This document shows positions 34,757-43,393 of a stretch of 46,916 nt of DNA, in pieces. The position numbers and the translations under genes are program-made. Source of the DNA: Clostridiales bacterium (GTDB lineage: Bacteria; Bacillota; Clostridia; Lachnospirales; Lachnospiraceae). The stretch is taken from contig JAQYAS010000092.1 in the NCBI GenBank assembly GCA_029338615.1, positions 1-46,916 on the forward strand, in the 5' to 3' direction. The notes under the pieces were generated by a model. That model did no database searches. It had not been told where the DNA came from and saw nothing but the letters and a program-made list of their open reading frames with translations. Positions within the stretch are counted from its first letter, which is position 1; each line of letters starts with the position of its first letter.

Positions 34757-36109
34757 TTAATCTTCAATATCGTCGGTGTCGTCCTCACGTATACGAATGA
34801 GCCCTTCCAGAAAACCTGGTTCCCTGGTTCGTATCTCCTGGTTTGTGTACAGGTTGACATAATGAGGACGCAGCTTGGAGTATATGATTTTTTGTTCATT
34901 ATACAGACTGTAATATCCGGACAACATGTAGCTGACAGCACAGCCTATGGTAAAAAGGATTATTCCATTCGCACCGAACAGTTCTATACTCAGAAACAGC
35001 GATGTGAGAGGACAATTGACAGCTCCACAGAAGAAACATACCATTCCAAGCGCTGCGGCAAAGCCCGGATCCATACCCAGAAGTCCGCCTGCCACACATC
35101 CAAACGTGGCACCTACGAAAAATGAAGGAACAATTTCACCGCCGCGGAATCCACATCCTATGGTTATGGCGGTAAATAAGGCCTTCAGAAGAAAGGCAGC
35201 AGGTTTGGCGTTACCATTTAGCGCTTCAGCAATTATATTCATACCGGTTCCATTGTAGTCAGTGGTTCTGAGCAATATATTGAGAAGAACGAGCATAACG
35301 CCACCGGCAAAAACACGGACATACTGATTCTTAAAATACTTTCTGAAAAGCTTGTGTACCATGGCCATAAATATACAGAACAGGCTGCTGAGAACAGCAC
35401 AGAGGATGGCCAGAAGTATAACCTTCAGAATAACTGCAATATCAACGGAAGGTATGTTGGCGATGTTATAATGATCATGATGTACATTCAGTTTCTGTGT
35501 GATAGCATATGAAATAACTGATGAAAAAAGGCATGGAACAAATGCACAGTAGTACAAAATACCGATACTGATAACCTCCATACTGAAAAGTGCTGCTGTT
35601 ATAGGTGTTCCGAACAGGGCCGAGAAGACGGCACTCATGCCACACAGCGTAAGTATATGCTTGTCACTGTCATCAAGTTTAAATAACTTTCCTATTGAGA
35701 CACCGATACTTCCACCTATCTGAAGAGCGGCACCTTCACGGCCTGATGATCCTCCGAAAAGATGGGTTATGACGGTAGAAACGAATATAAGTGGAGCCAT
35801 ACGTGATGGTATCTCATCTTCAACACTTCTTATTGATCCTATGACAAGGTTAGTTCCTTTTGAATGTCTTATACCACATATCCTGTAAATAAAAACAATG
35901 ACGATGCCAGCCAGTGGCATAAAATATATAATGGGATGATGCGATTCGCGAAATCCGGTGGCATATTCAACACATATATGAAATGCAGTTCCTACAAGCC
36001 CACATATGGTTCCCATGACAAGTGAGAAAATAATCCATTTTACAAATGTGGTGGCATAACGAACACACCTGCTAAAACAATTTATCCAATATTCTTTTGT
36101 AAATTCCAC
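34757..36109 (-). CDS. CLC-type anion/proton antiporter, possibly fluoride-type
   Basis: This is a CLC-family membrane protein of about 450 residues with at least ten hydrophobic segments. The N-terminal segment RMAPLIFVSTVITHLFGG leads to the motif GREGAAL (123-129) with the gating glutamate at 125. A later GFRGGEIVPSFFVGATFG motif forms the second part of the ion path. The GREGA/T-type motif and the lack of a GSGIP serine motif recall the CLC-F fluoride/proton branch. This is based on recalled patterns. Start: the GTG at 36109 has GGAGA 6 bases upstream; the open frame continues to 36214 without a ribosome site. It is transcribed against the spoVA genes. I saw no fluoride riboswitch in its leader. 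Confidence 0.87.
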   Translation of the reverse strand: MEFTKEYWINCFSRCVRYATTFVKWIIFSLVMGTICGLVGTAFHICVEYATGFRESHHPIIYFMPLAGIVIVFIYRICGIRHSKGTNLVIGSIRSVEDEIPSRMAPLIFVSTVITHLFGGSSGREGAALQIGGSIGVSIGKLFKLDDSDKHILTLCGMSAVFSALFGTPITAALFSMEVISIGILYYCAFVPCLFSSVISYAITQKLNVHHDHYNIANIPSVDIAVILKVILLAILCAVLSSLFCIFMAMVHKLFRKYFKNQYVRVFAGGVMLVLLNILLRTTDYNGTGMNIIAEALNGNAKPAAFLLKALFTAITIGCGFRGGEIVPSFFVGATFGCVAGGLLGMDPGFAAALGMVCFFCGAVNCPLTSLFLSIELFGANGIILFTIGCAVSYMLSGYYSLYNEQKIIYSKLRPHYVNLYTNQEIRTREPGFLEGLIRIREDDTDDIED

Positions 36110-36298
36110 GATAATTCTCCATTCATAAAAATTTGCTGCAGTCTGTACTGCAATGTGTAACCTTTGTAATGTTAAAGCAAATAACGGTATTTGTCCAGTG
36201 GTGTCATATAACAAAAAATACCATTATAAACAAATATATATGTGGAAACGCTATTAGCAAAGGAAAATTTTATTTTTAATACAGGGAGATGGCAGTGT

Positions 36299-37327
36299 AT
36301 GAATGAGAAAGCAGGAAAACAGAGCATACGTTTTGGAGAGCCGCCGTATATAATCGGTTCAGCAGCAGTTGCTGGCCCAAAGGAGATAGATGGCCCTATG
36401 GCAAAATACTTTGACCGTGTCAGTGAGGATGCGACATTTGGAAAGGATTCATGGGAAGAGGGAGAGAGCGAGATGGTCAGGCAGGCTGTAAACATGGCCA
36501 TTCAGAAATCTGGAATAGAGAAGGAAGAGATAAGGTATATATTTGCCGGTGATCTGCTTGGACAGATTATAGCGTCCACGTTTGGAATTAAAGATATGAG
36601 CATACCTACATTTGGATTGTATGGTGCCTGTTCAACATGTGGAGAGGCGTTGTCATTGTCGGCCATGACGATTGCTGCGGGTTATGCAGACAATGTGATA
36701 GCGGAGGCTTCCAGCCATTATGGAAGCGCAGAGAAACAGTTCAGATTTCCCCTGGAATATGGAAATCAGCGTCCCCTGTCAGCTACCTGGACTGTCACAG
36801 GAAGTGGAGCCTTTGTGGTGTCAAACAGGGAATCAGAAGTATGTATAAAGGGCGTGACAACGGGAAAAATAGTGGATTATGGAGTGAAAGACTCGATGAA
36901 TATGGGAGCATGTATGGCGCCGGCGGCAGCGGATGTTATATATCAGCATCTCCAGGATTTCGGGATAAAACCGACGTATTATGACAGGATAATAACAGGA
37001 GATCTGGGAAAGGTTGGAAAGACAATACTGACAGATCTTCTGGCTATGAACAATATAGATATATCCGGCAATCATATGGACTGTGGTATAGAGATATTCG
37101 ACAATGATGAGCAGGATACACATTCCGGTGGATCCGGCTGCGGCTGCTCTGCTACTGTACTTGCCGGATATATTTTGAAGATGGTTGCATCCGGAGAGTG
37201 GAAGAGAGTTTTATTTGTACCGACAGGTGCAATGCTGTCCACGGTCAGCTTTAACGAGGGGCAGACCATACCGGGTATAGCACATGCTGTTATGATAGAA
37301 CATCATGAGAAAGGGAAGGATGTGTAA
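36299..37327 (+). CDS. spoVAD: Stage V sporulation protein AD
   Basis: SpoVAD is the thiolase-fold, dipicolinate-binding peripheral protein of the SpoVA complex. The 342-aa length fits (about 338 in Bacillus). SIRFGEPPYIIGSAAVAG opens the protein, GLYGACSTCGEALSLSA is the family thiolase-like region, and a glycine-rich GGSGCGCSATVLAGYIL segment lies near the end. The ATG at 36299 follows GGGAG by 10 bases; a GTG at 36242 continues the frame without a ribosome site. The 190-bp gap to clc is AT-rich and must contain its promoter. It contains CATTATA at 36222-36228, which resembles a sigma-G -10 box, but no -35 at a good distance. Confidence 0.95.
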   Translation: MNEKAGKQSIRFGEPPYIIGSAAVAGPKEIDGPMAKYFDRVSEDATFGKDSWEEGESEMVRQAVNMAIQKSGIEKEEIRYIFAGDLLGQIIASTFGIKDMSIPTFGLYGACSTCGEALSLSAMTIAAGYADNVIAEASSHYGSAEKQFRFPLEYGNQRPLSATWTVTGSGAFVVSNRESEVCIKGVTTGKIVDYGVKDSMNMGACMAPAAADVIYQHLQDFGIKPTYYDRIITGDLGKVGKTILTDLLAMNNIDISGNHMDCGIEIFDNDEQDTHSGGSGCGCSATVLAGYILKMVASGEWKRVLFVPTGAMLSTVSFNEGQTIPGIAHAVMIEHHEKGKDV

Positions 37328-37330
37328 AAT

Positions 37331-37687
37331 ATGGATTATTTAAAAGCTTTTGTAGTAGGAGGAATAATATGTGCTCTTGCTCAGATACTGATGGATAAAA
37401 CAAAACTTATGCAGGGAAGGATAATGGTCATACTGGTGTGCTCAGGGGTTGTTCTGGGGGCGCTTGGAGTATATGAACCTCTGTTAAAATTTGCTCAGTG
37501 CGGAGCTTCTGTTCCACTTACAGGATTTGGTTATAATCTGTGGAAAGGCATAACTGAGGCTGTTGATAAAGATGGATTTATAGGGCTGTTCAGGGGAGGC
37601 TTTCAGATGGCGGCGGTTGGAAGCTCGGCAGCGCTTATATTTGGATATCTTGCGTCGCTGATATTTAAGCCTAAGATGACAAAGTGA
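37331..37687 (+). CDS. spoVAE: Stage V sporulation protein AE (SpoVAEb type)
   Basis: SpoVAE is a small hydrophobic membrane protein of the SpoVA channel, related to SpoVAC. The 118 residues form about four membrane segments and include QCGASVPLTGFGYNLWKG, the counterpart of the SpoVAC GAGALVPITGFANG stretch. It starts 3 bp after the spoVAD stop, so the pair is one operon. There is no spoVAEa or spoVAF gene after it; a terminator follows directly. Confidence 0.93.
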   Translation: MDYLKAFVVGGIICALAQILMDKTKLMQGRIMVILVCSGVVLGALGVYEPLLKFAQCGASVPLTGFGYNLWKGITEAVDKDGFIGLFRGGFQMAAVGSSAALIFGYLASLIFKPKMTK

Positions 37688-37707
37688 TGTGTATAGATGA
37701 AATAAAA

Positions 37708-37742
37708 ATGACGGCTATGTATCATATATACATAGCCGTCAT
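37708..37742. terminator. Terminator between spoVAE and the class A PBP gene
   Basis: ATGACGGCTATGTA (37708-37721) pairs exactly with TACATAGCCGTCAT (37729-37742) with a 7-nt loop. The T-rich tract is on the reverse-strand 3' side, so it best serves the PBP gene, and may also stop spoVAE transcripts. Confidence 0.85.
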
Positions 37743-37769
37743 AATATTAATATTTATGATTTAGGTATA

Positions 37770-40493
37770 TCAACCTTCATCCGTTGCGTCGTCAGATGAT
37801 GGTTCATCTGTCGGAGGATCTGTTGAAGGCTCATCAGTAGGTTCCTCGGTGGTAGGTTCCTCCGTAGTTGTGTCCTCTGTAGTTGTGTCCTCCGTAGTTG
37901 TGTCCTCTGTTGGCTCATCCGTCGTTGTATCCTCTGTGGTCGTTGTGGCCTTGGTGGTCTTCTTGTCGTCCTTCTTCTTGACATGGATGTTACAGTGTTC
38001 CTTCAGAAGAGCTTCATCCCATATATATCCTTCAAGCTTGTAATTACCATTCTCATCCATCTTGTAGATGTATGTGGTTGTCTCAGGACATTCCTTGTTG
38101 GCAAGCATGTGTGATTCATTACATACAACAACCTTCTTGACACCTGGACAATACTTAGTAGGAAGCTTTGAGGCGTCAAAGTAATCTGTTACAGTAGGAC
38201 AACCCTTGGAAGGAAGAAGTCCTGTGTCTGAACATACAGTAGCCTGTACAATGCCATCAGGCATTTCAAATGTGGCTGATGTGTCAAGCCCCTTTTTCTC
38301 AATAATCTGATCCATGATATCTCTCCACATATAACACTTGATTGAGCCTGGACTATATGTGATGTTCTCATCATTACCAAGCCAGATAGAAGCGGTAAAG
38401 TATGGATTGTATCCACAGAACCAGTTATCGAAATCACCTGATGTAGTACCTGTTTTTCCAGCTGTGTACAATCCAGTACCTGAGTTGGCACCGGAACCTG
38501 TACCTCCTGTTACAACGTCATGCATTGCGCTGGTGAGCAGCCATGCAGTCTGTTCAGAGATGACACGGGTCTTTTCAGGCTTTCTGTTATCTATAAGGAT
38601 ATTGCCATTGTGATCATATACCTCAGTATAGAATACCGGCTTTATATAATTACCGCCGTTTGCAATGGTGGCATATGCAGCAGTGATCTCCAGGTTGGTT
38701 ATACCATTTGTCAGACCACCGAGTGCAAGTGACTGGTTGATATCTGAGAGGATGAGACCGTCGCTGTCAGTCTTTCTGTCTACAAGTGTTGTGAAGCCGA
38801 GTTTCAGCAGATAATCATATGCAAGCTGTGGGGTTACATCTGTTATACATTTTACAGCTATGATATTCATGGATTCCATGATGGCGTATCTGATGGTTTT
38901 CGGACCCCAGTATCCACCATACCAGTTGAATACCTGATTACCGTTCTCATAATAGTAAGGAGCATCGTCGTAAACTGTTGCCAGTGACATATTACATGCT
39001 TCCAGAGCAGGCAGATATGTCGCAACTATCTTGAAACATGAACCCGGCTGTCTGGTAGCCTCTGTTGCACGGTTAAATGATCTGTTCTCGGTCTTGGCAC
39101 CACGTCCACCTACAAGGGCCTTTACCTGACCTGTGCTCTGTTCCATCAGTGTAAATGATACCTGAGGCTGGACAACAAGCTTAAAACTCTCAAGCAATAC
39201 GCTGTCACCGGATTCTTCAACCATTGCAGCCTTGAACTCGTCGGCTGCAGCTCTGGCATCTTCTTCACTGCTGTATCTTGCGCTGTATTCATAGCCCTGC
39301 TGGTCTGCAAACCAGCTCTCCATATTCTCAACGCTGTAGTTGGTCTGTACCTTTGTCTCCTTGTCCACCAGAGTGAGTGCGTAATTGAGCTGGTATATAG
39401 GCTCAGGCCAGTAAGAATCATCGTTTACGACTGAATCAGCAATTTCCTGGATCTCAGGATCCTGGCAGACAATTACTTTCAGTCCACCTGACCAAATCAT
39501 GGATTCAGCTTCGTCTTCTGAGTAACCCTTTGCCACGAGGTCGGACTGTAATTGTTTGATTACTTCATCGGTGTAATAAGAGTTAACTTCGACCTTTGCC
39601 TCAGCCTGTTCCTGCTTGGATACCTTGGCTATTCTCTTATATACCTTATCATTGACAGCCTCATTGTATTCGGCCTGGGTTATGTACTCCTGATCAAGCA
39701 TCTTAGTAAGGACTTCAGACCTTCTTAATGCGTTGTCGTCAGGATTATCAATAGGATCGTATAGTGCCGGGTTCTGCGGGATAGATGCAAGAACAGCACA
39801 TTCAGATACAGTAAGCTGTTGAAGTTCCTTATTAAAGTATGTCTTGGCAGCGGTCTCTACGCCGTAGCAGCCCTCACCAAGGTATATGGTGTTGAGATAA
39901 TATTCAACTATGGATTCCTTGCTGGTCTGTTTCTCTATAGCTACAGCAAGATATTGTTCCTGAATCTTACGCTCGAGGGAATCGAGGAAAGTAGTCTCAT
40001 TCAGTCCGACATTGAATACATTGTTTTTGATAAGCTGCTGTGTAAGGGTTGAAGCACCTTCGTCAAAATTCCTGCTCTGGAGACCCTTTACAAATGCTCG
40101 GGCAATACCCTGAATATCAATACCGTTGTGTTCCCAGAAACGTTGATCCTCGATGGCGACAAATGCGTTTATAAGGTTAGACGGTATAGAATCATAATAA
40201 ACATACTCTCGGTTGGAATTGAAATTGGCAAGAGTAGCAACCTCCTTGCCGTTCTGGTATACCAGAGTAGTTTTGTATTCGGTAGGTATGAGAGCTTCGG
40301 CATTGACGTTTGGGGTATCATCCAGAATTCCCTTCAATGCTCCGAATCCGGCTCCTACACCTATAACTACAAATGCAAGAACAAGAACCAGTATAGTTTT
40401 AAACACAGATATGTTGAACTTCCTCTGGTTCCTTGGGAGTTTCGATACGAGCTCTTTCTGAGCTTTCACCGCTCCCTTTTTAGTAAAATCCAT
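37770..40493 (-). CDS. Class A penicillin-binding protein (PBP1A family)
   Basis: This bifunctional enzyme polymerises and cross-links peptidoglycan. A short cytoplasmic segment is followed by a membrane anchor near residues 31-52. The GT51 glycosyltransferase domain carries the catalytic glutamate E115 in EDQRFWEHNG, and the RKIQEQYLAVAIE and LNTIYLGEGCYGVETAAKTYF motifs. The transpeptidase domain has S485-C-F-K488 in RQPGSCFK, an SMN box, and K680-T-G-T. The last 60 residues or so are Thr/Glu/Pro/Asp repeats (TTEDTT-type). At 907 aa it is in the usual range for Firmicutes PBP1. GGAGG is 7-8 bases before the ATG. The SD is part of a palindrome. It stands alone on the reverse strand. Confidence 0.95.
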   Translation of the reverse strand: MDFTKKGAVKAQKELVSKLPRNQRKFNISVFKTILVLVLAFVVIGVGAGFGALKGILDDTPNVNAEALIPTEYKTTLVYQNGKEVATLANFNSNREYVYYDSIPSNLINAFVAIEDQRFWEHNGIDIQGIARAFVKGLQSRNFDEGASTLTQQLIKNNVFNVGLNETTFLDSLERKIQEQYLAVAIEKQTSKESIVEYYLNTIYLGEGCYGVETAAKTYFNKELQQLTVSECAVLASIPQNPALYDPIDNPDDNALRRSEVLTKMLDQEYITQAEYNEAVNDKVYKRIAKVSKQEQAEAKVEVNSYYTDEVIKQLQSDLVAKGYSEDEAESMIWSGGLKVIVCQDPEIQEIADSVVNDDSYWPEPIYQLNYALTLVDKETKVQTNYSVENMESWFADQQGYEYSARYSSEEDARAAADEFKAAMVEESGDSVLLESFKLVVQPQVSFTLMEQSTGQVKALVGGRGAKTENRSFNRATEATRQPGSCFKIVATYLPALEACNMSLATVYDDAPYYYENGNQVFNWYGGYWGPKTIRYAIMESMNIIAVKCITDVTPQLAYDYLLKLGFTTLVDRKTDSDGLILSDINQSLALGGLTNGITNLEITAAYATIANGGNYIKPVFYTEVYDHNGNILIDNRKPEKTRVISEQTAWLLTSAMHDVVTGGTGSGANSGTGLYTAGKTGTTSGDFDNWFCGYNPYFTASIWLGNDENITYSPGSIKCYMWRDIMDQIIEKKGLDTSATFEMPDGIVQATVCSDTGLLPSKGCPTVTDYFDASKLPTKYCPGVKKVVVCNESHMLANKECPETTTYIYKMDENGNYKLEGYIWDEALLKEHCNIHVKKKDDKKTTKATTTTEDTTTDEPTEDTTTEDTTTEDTTTEEPTTEEPTDEPSTDPPTDEPSSDDATDEG
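37775..37965 (-). repeat. Thr/Glu/Pro low-complexity coding repeat in PBP1A tail
   Basis: The C-terminal codons of the PBP gene encode degenerate TTEDTT and TTEEPT-type units. The DNA is made of repeated 15-18-bp segments around GTAGTTGTGTCCTC on the plus strand, so copy number may vary by slippage. An outside-cell position makes a wall-spanning spacer plausible. Confidence 0.75.
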
Positions 40494-40503
40494 AAAAAGA
40501 CCT

Positions 40504-40533
40504 CCTTAATCTGATTAAGGGCATACTAATGCC
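40504..40533 (-). promoter_or_regulatory. Palindrome and hairpin in the PBP1A leader
   Basis: CCTTAATCTGATTAAGG at 40504-40520 is a palindrome with a single central odd base. GGCAT (40520-40524) and ATGCC (40529-40533) form a second small hairpin adjacent to it. On the reverse-strand transcript the 3' arm of the first palindrome contains the first part of the AAGGAGG ribosome site. It may be an operator or could restrict ribosome access. Confidence 0.5.
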
Positions 40534-40660
40534 TCTAAATATACACTTCAAGTCAGTATATCAAATATAAGTATAATAATAAAGAAAAAAATAATGCAAC
40601 AAAACAAAAATTAATAAAAGTGAACATCAAAACAAAAAATATGGGTATATAGTTCAAATA

Positions 40661-40689
40661 TTGACATTGTAAATATGAATAACGATAAT
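40661..40689 (+). promoter_or_regulatory. Predicted sigma-A promoter of the 103-aa unknown gene
   Basis: A consensus TTGACA (40661-40666) and GATAAT (40684-40689) are separated by 17 bp, 29 bp before the start codon. The rest of the 224-bp divergent gap (40494-40717) is AT-rich and contains no further gene. Confidence 0.75.
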
Positions 40690-40717
40690 ATACACATATA
40701 TATTAAGGAGGACAGAT

Positions 40718-41029
40718 ATGTTTGCATCTATAGACGAAGCCATAGAGTACTGGAAAGATGAACTTTCGTATGTGGAGGACGCAAAGGTGACCGGATATGA
40801 AGGTGGTTATCCTGTTGTGGAATTTACGATAAGCGATGCTGCCTGGGATCTTGTAAAGGATAAGAAGAAATTCCCAAGAATTGTCAGATCATCCGAGATG
40901 GAGGGCGGCATAGAAGTGGGAGTGTCAACCTGTTTTTATCAGACGGCATCTCTGGACTGGAATCCACCGGTCATGCGTATATGTGGTTATCCGGAAGTTA
41001 TAAACCGAATTCTCAGGAAAGTAATGTAG
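40718..41029 (+). CDS. Conserved-looking 103-aa cytoplasmic protein, unrecognised
   Basis: This small protein has no signal peptide, membrane segment or metal motif. The N-terminus MFASIDEAIEYWKDEL looks like an amphipathic helix, followed by alternating beta-like segments (KVTGYEGGYPVVEFTISDAA). Pro- and aromatic-rich DWNPPVMRICGYPEV near the end suggests a compact mixed fold. I do not recognise a family. A consensus promoter, AAGGAGG ribosome site and its own terminator indicate a real monocistronic gene. It is divergent from the PBP gene with a 224-bp gap. Confidence 0.8.
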   Translation: MFASIDEAIEYWKDELSYVEDAKVTGYEGGYPVVEFTISDAAWDLVKDKKKFPRIVRSSEMEGGIEVGVSTCFYQTASLDWNPPVMRICGYPEVINRILRKVM

Positions 41030-41034
41030 TTAAG

Positions 41035-41078
41035 ATACCCCGCAGGATACATACAATTGTATTATGCGGGGTATTTTA
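41035..41078 (+). terminator. Rho-independent terminator after the 103-aa gene
   Basis: ATACCCCGCA (41035-41044) pairs with TGCGGGGTAT (41065-41074), a GC-rich 10-bp stem followed by TTTTA. Inner pairs ATAC/GTAT extend the structure. Confidence 0.9.
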
Positions 41079-41113
41079 ATGTGTGAAGATATTAATTACC
41101 GGGAGGAATAAAA

Positions 41114-42010
41114 ATGAACAGGGAGATCAGAACTGATCTGGCCATAGAGCTCAGGGAGAACGCAGGAGATGACAGTGAATTATCTGGGGTTCGTGTGAAA
41201 ACGGTTGTAAATGATGATAAAAGCATCAAGACCACAACTATAAAAGTTATAAATGAAAAAGGTGCAAAAAATCTGGGAAAGGCAGTGGGGGAATATATAA
41301 CAATAGAGTGCGGAAAACTGAAGGAATATGATGAATCCATACATGAGCCACTGATGGTGGAACTGAGAGAAAAACTTAAAAAGCTCCTGGGAAAAGACAG
41401 AAATGTCCTGGTGGTCGGTCTGGGAAACAGACAGGTCACGCCTGACTCGATTGGCCCGCTTGTAGTTGATAACCTTTTTATAACAAGACATCTTGCACCG
41501 GAGGGAAACAGTGAAATAACTCTCAGTGCGATATGCCCAGGAGTAATGGCTCAGACAGGTATAGAGACCGTGGATATAATACGGGGAATATGTGGCGAGA
41601 TAGAAGCGGATGTGGTCATAGCGGTAGATGCGCTTGCGGCCAGAAGCAGCCGTAGGCTTGGAAGTACTATACAGGTTACGGACACGGGGATCAGTCCCGG
41701 ATCGGGGGTAGGCAATAACAGAAAAACATTGAATGAGGACAATCTTGGACGCAGGGTGATAGCGGTGGGTGTTCCGACGGTCATATCTGTTCCGTCCATA
41801 ATAGATGATTCACTTGATGAGGTCGCTGAGGCATTCAATGAAACTTATGGCCGTAAGATCATGAAAGAATTCAGTGAAAGACAGAGATATCAGATGGCAA
41901 GAAGCCTGATAGATCAGGATATGGCCGATATGTTTGTAACTCCCAAGAATATTGACGAGCTTGTGAAGCGCGTCAGCTATACCATATCGGAGGCTATAAA
42001 TGGAATATAA
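41114..42010 (+). CDS. gpr: Germination protease GPR
   Basis: GPR is the aspartate-type endopeptidase that degrades small acid-soluble spore proteins at germination. It is made as a zymogen in the forespore. The opening NREIRTDLAIELRE matches the autoprocessing region of Bacillus GPR. LVVGLGNRQVTPDSIGPLVVDNL and IAVDALAARSSRRLGSTIQV are family motifs that hold the catalytic aspartates. SPGSGVGNNR follows. The 298-aa protein is shorter than the 370 residues or so of Bacillus. Only about 8 residues precede the conserved cleavage point, against 15 there. AGGAGG-type site upstream. It lies 77 bp before spoIIP, as in many Firmicutes (gpr-spoIIP). Confidence 0.94.
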   Translation: MNREIRTDLAIELRENAGDDSELSGVRVKTVVNDDKSIKTTTIKVINEKGAKNLGKAVGEYITIECGKLKEYDESIHEPLMVELREKLKKLLGKDRNVLVVGLGNRQVTPDSIGPLVVDNLFITRHLAPEGNSEITLSAICPGVMAQTGIETVDIIRGICGEIEADVVIAVDALAARSSRRLGSTIQVTDTGISPGSGVGNNRKTLNEDNLGRRVIAVGVPTVISVPSIIDDSLDEVAEAFNETYGRKIMKEFSERQRYQMARSLIDQDMADMFVTPKNIDELVKRVSYTISEAINGI

Positions 42011-42019
42011 AAATAAACA

Positions 42020-42049
42020 GTAATTAAAAGATCTGACCACTCATATATT
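42020..42049 (+). promoter_or_regulatory. Possible sigma-E promoter of spoIIP
   Basis: CATATATT at 42042-42049 resembles the sigma-E -10 sequence CATACANT and GTAATTA at 42020-42026, 15 bp before it, could be the -35. In Bacillus spoIIP is under sigma-E control. The match is only moderate and the region is AT-rich. Confidence 0.35.
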
Positions 42050-42096
42050 AAAAGTGACAACAAAAACCGTTATGGTGTGCCGGGAGAGTGACGATC

Positions 42097-43257
42097 ATGG
42101 ACAATAAGAGGCTGAGTGGCAAGACGGTATATCTGCTGGCATGGCTTATATTGCTATGCGGATGTATACTCGTACAGACCGGGACAGCTGATTATATGTG
42201 GCAGATGATATACCAGGGCATATATGGACAGCCAGGAGAAACAGAACATGGGAAAATATACAGGGACAATAACAGGGAGCCTGATGTGTATTGTTACATG
42301 GATTACTGGGAAACACAGATACAGGATGTGTGCGCTGATGGAGAAAAATATGGTCAGACACAGGCGGAAAGCACAGCATCATCAGATGATGATAAGTCTG
42401 ACGCTGAAGATCAGCAGGATAAACAGGCAGACAAGAAGGACAAGGGATCCATTCAGGAATCCAGAAAAGCTGTGACAGCAATGTCAGATATAACTGATTC
42501 ATATATAGATATGGATGCAGATACACTGTTGTCATATTGCTATAACGCAGTATATCCCAAATGTGTAAAGGAGGATGAACTGAATGCAGAAAATCTGTTG
42601 GGAAAGGATCTGTCGCTGGATATGAATACGGGAGGCTATAAGGTCCTGATATATCACACCCACAGCTCTGAGGCATTTGCGGATTCAAGGCAGGGGGAGG
42701 TGGATGATACAGTAGTGGGACTGGGGCAACAGCTTGCGGATATTCTTACGAATACATACGGAATATCGGTATACCATGACACCACACAGTATGATATGCT
42801 CGGCGGAACCTGGGACAGAAATGCAGCATATGATTATTCCAGAGAGGGCGTGGCGGCTATATTGGAGGCCAACCCAAGCATAGAAGTTATCATAGACCTT
42901 CACAGGGATGGAGTTCCGGATGACACTCATCTGGTGACGGAAGTGGATGGAAAACCTACAGCCCAGATCATGCTGCTCAATGGAATGTGCAGGGATGAAG
43001 AGGGCAATGATGTGGATTACTGGAGCAATGACAACAAAGTGGATAATATGTCACTGGCATTGCAGACATACCTGGCAGGAAGGGCAAATTACGGAGACAT
43101 GATGAGGCGTATTTACATAAGCACATGTAGATATAATATGGATCTCATGCCAAGGGCAATGCTTGCAGAGATAGGAGCCCAGACAAATACCGTGGAGGAA
43201 GAAAGAAATGCAATAGAGCCATTTGCAGCCATGCTTGCAAAGGTGCTTCTGAAATAG
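42097..43257 (+). CDS. spoIIP: Stage II sporulation protein P (peptidoglycan hydrolase)
   Basis: SpoIIP is an amidase and endopeptidase of the engulfment complex with SpoIID and SpoIIM. A single N-terminal membrane anchor (about 10-30) is followed by an acidic linker (about 80-125; Asp, Gln, Lys, Ser-rich). The catalytic domain covers about 170-386, with YHTHSSEAF and the DLHRDGVPD segment, which carry zinc-ligand histidines. SISTCRYNMDL and MLAEIGAQTNTVEE close the domain. The ATG at 42097 follows GGGAGA; a GTG at 42088 is too close to this site. The gene follows gpr, the standard order. Confidence 0.93.
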   Translation: MDNKRLSGKTVYLLAWLILLCGCILVQTGTADYMWQMIYQGIYGQPGETEHGKIYRDNNREPDVYCYMDYWETQIQDVCADGEKYGQTQAESTASSDDDKSDAEDQQDKQADKKDKGSIQESRKAVTAMSDITDSYIDMDADTLLSYCYNAVYPKCVKEDELNAENLLGKDLSLDMNTGGYKVLIYHTHSSEAFADSRQGEVDDTVVGLGQQLADILTNTYGISVYHDTTQYDMLGGTWDRNAAYDYSREGVAAILEANPSIEVIIDLHRDGVPDDTHLVTEVDGKPTAQIMLLNGMCRDEEGNDVDYWSNDNKVDNMSLALQTYLAGRANYGDMMRRIYISTCRYNMDLMPRAMLAEIGAQTNTVEEERNAIEPFAAMLAKVLLK

Positions 43258-43281
43258 ACTATACGGAGGAGTGATTCGCAC

Positions 43282-43310
43282 TTGCAGTTATATGCACATA
43301 CATGTTATAT
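43282..43310 (+). promoter_or_regulatory. Predicted sigma-A promoter of lepA
   Basis: TTGCAG (43282-43287) and TTATAT (43305-43310) have a 17-bp spacer, 84 bp before the lepA start. A small CTGCGC/GCGCAG hairpin lies in the predicted leader near 43352-43371. Confidence 0.55.
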
Positions 43311-43393
43311 TAACGTCAAATGCGAGCAGGACAAATACAAGAATAAAAAGGCTGCGCAGATATGGCGCAGAACACAGATAAGGACGTGAAAAC

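Noticed and set aside
36110-36240. Fluoride riboswitch ahead of the CLC gene
   Set aside because: I looked on the reverse strand for the conserved GAUGG/UUCG-type elements of the crcB motif and did not find them.
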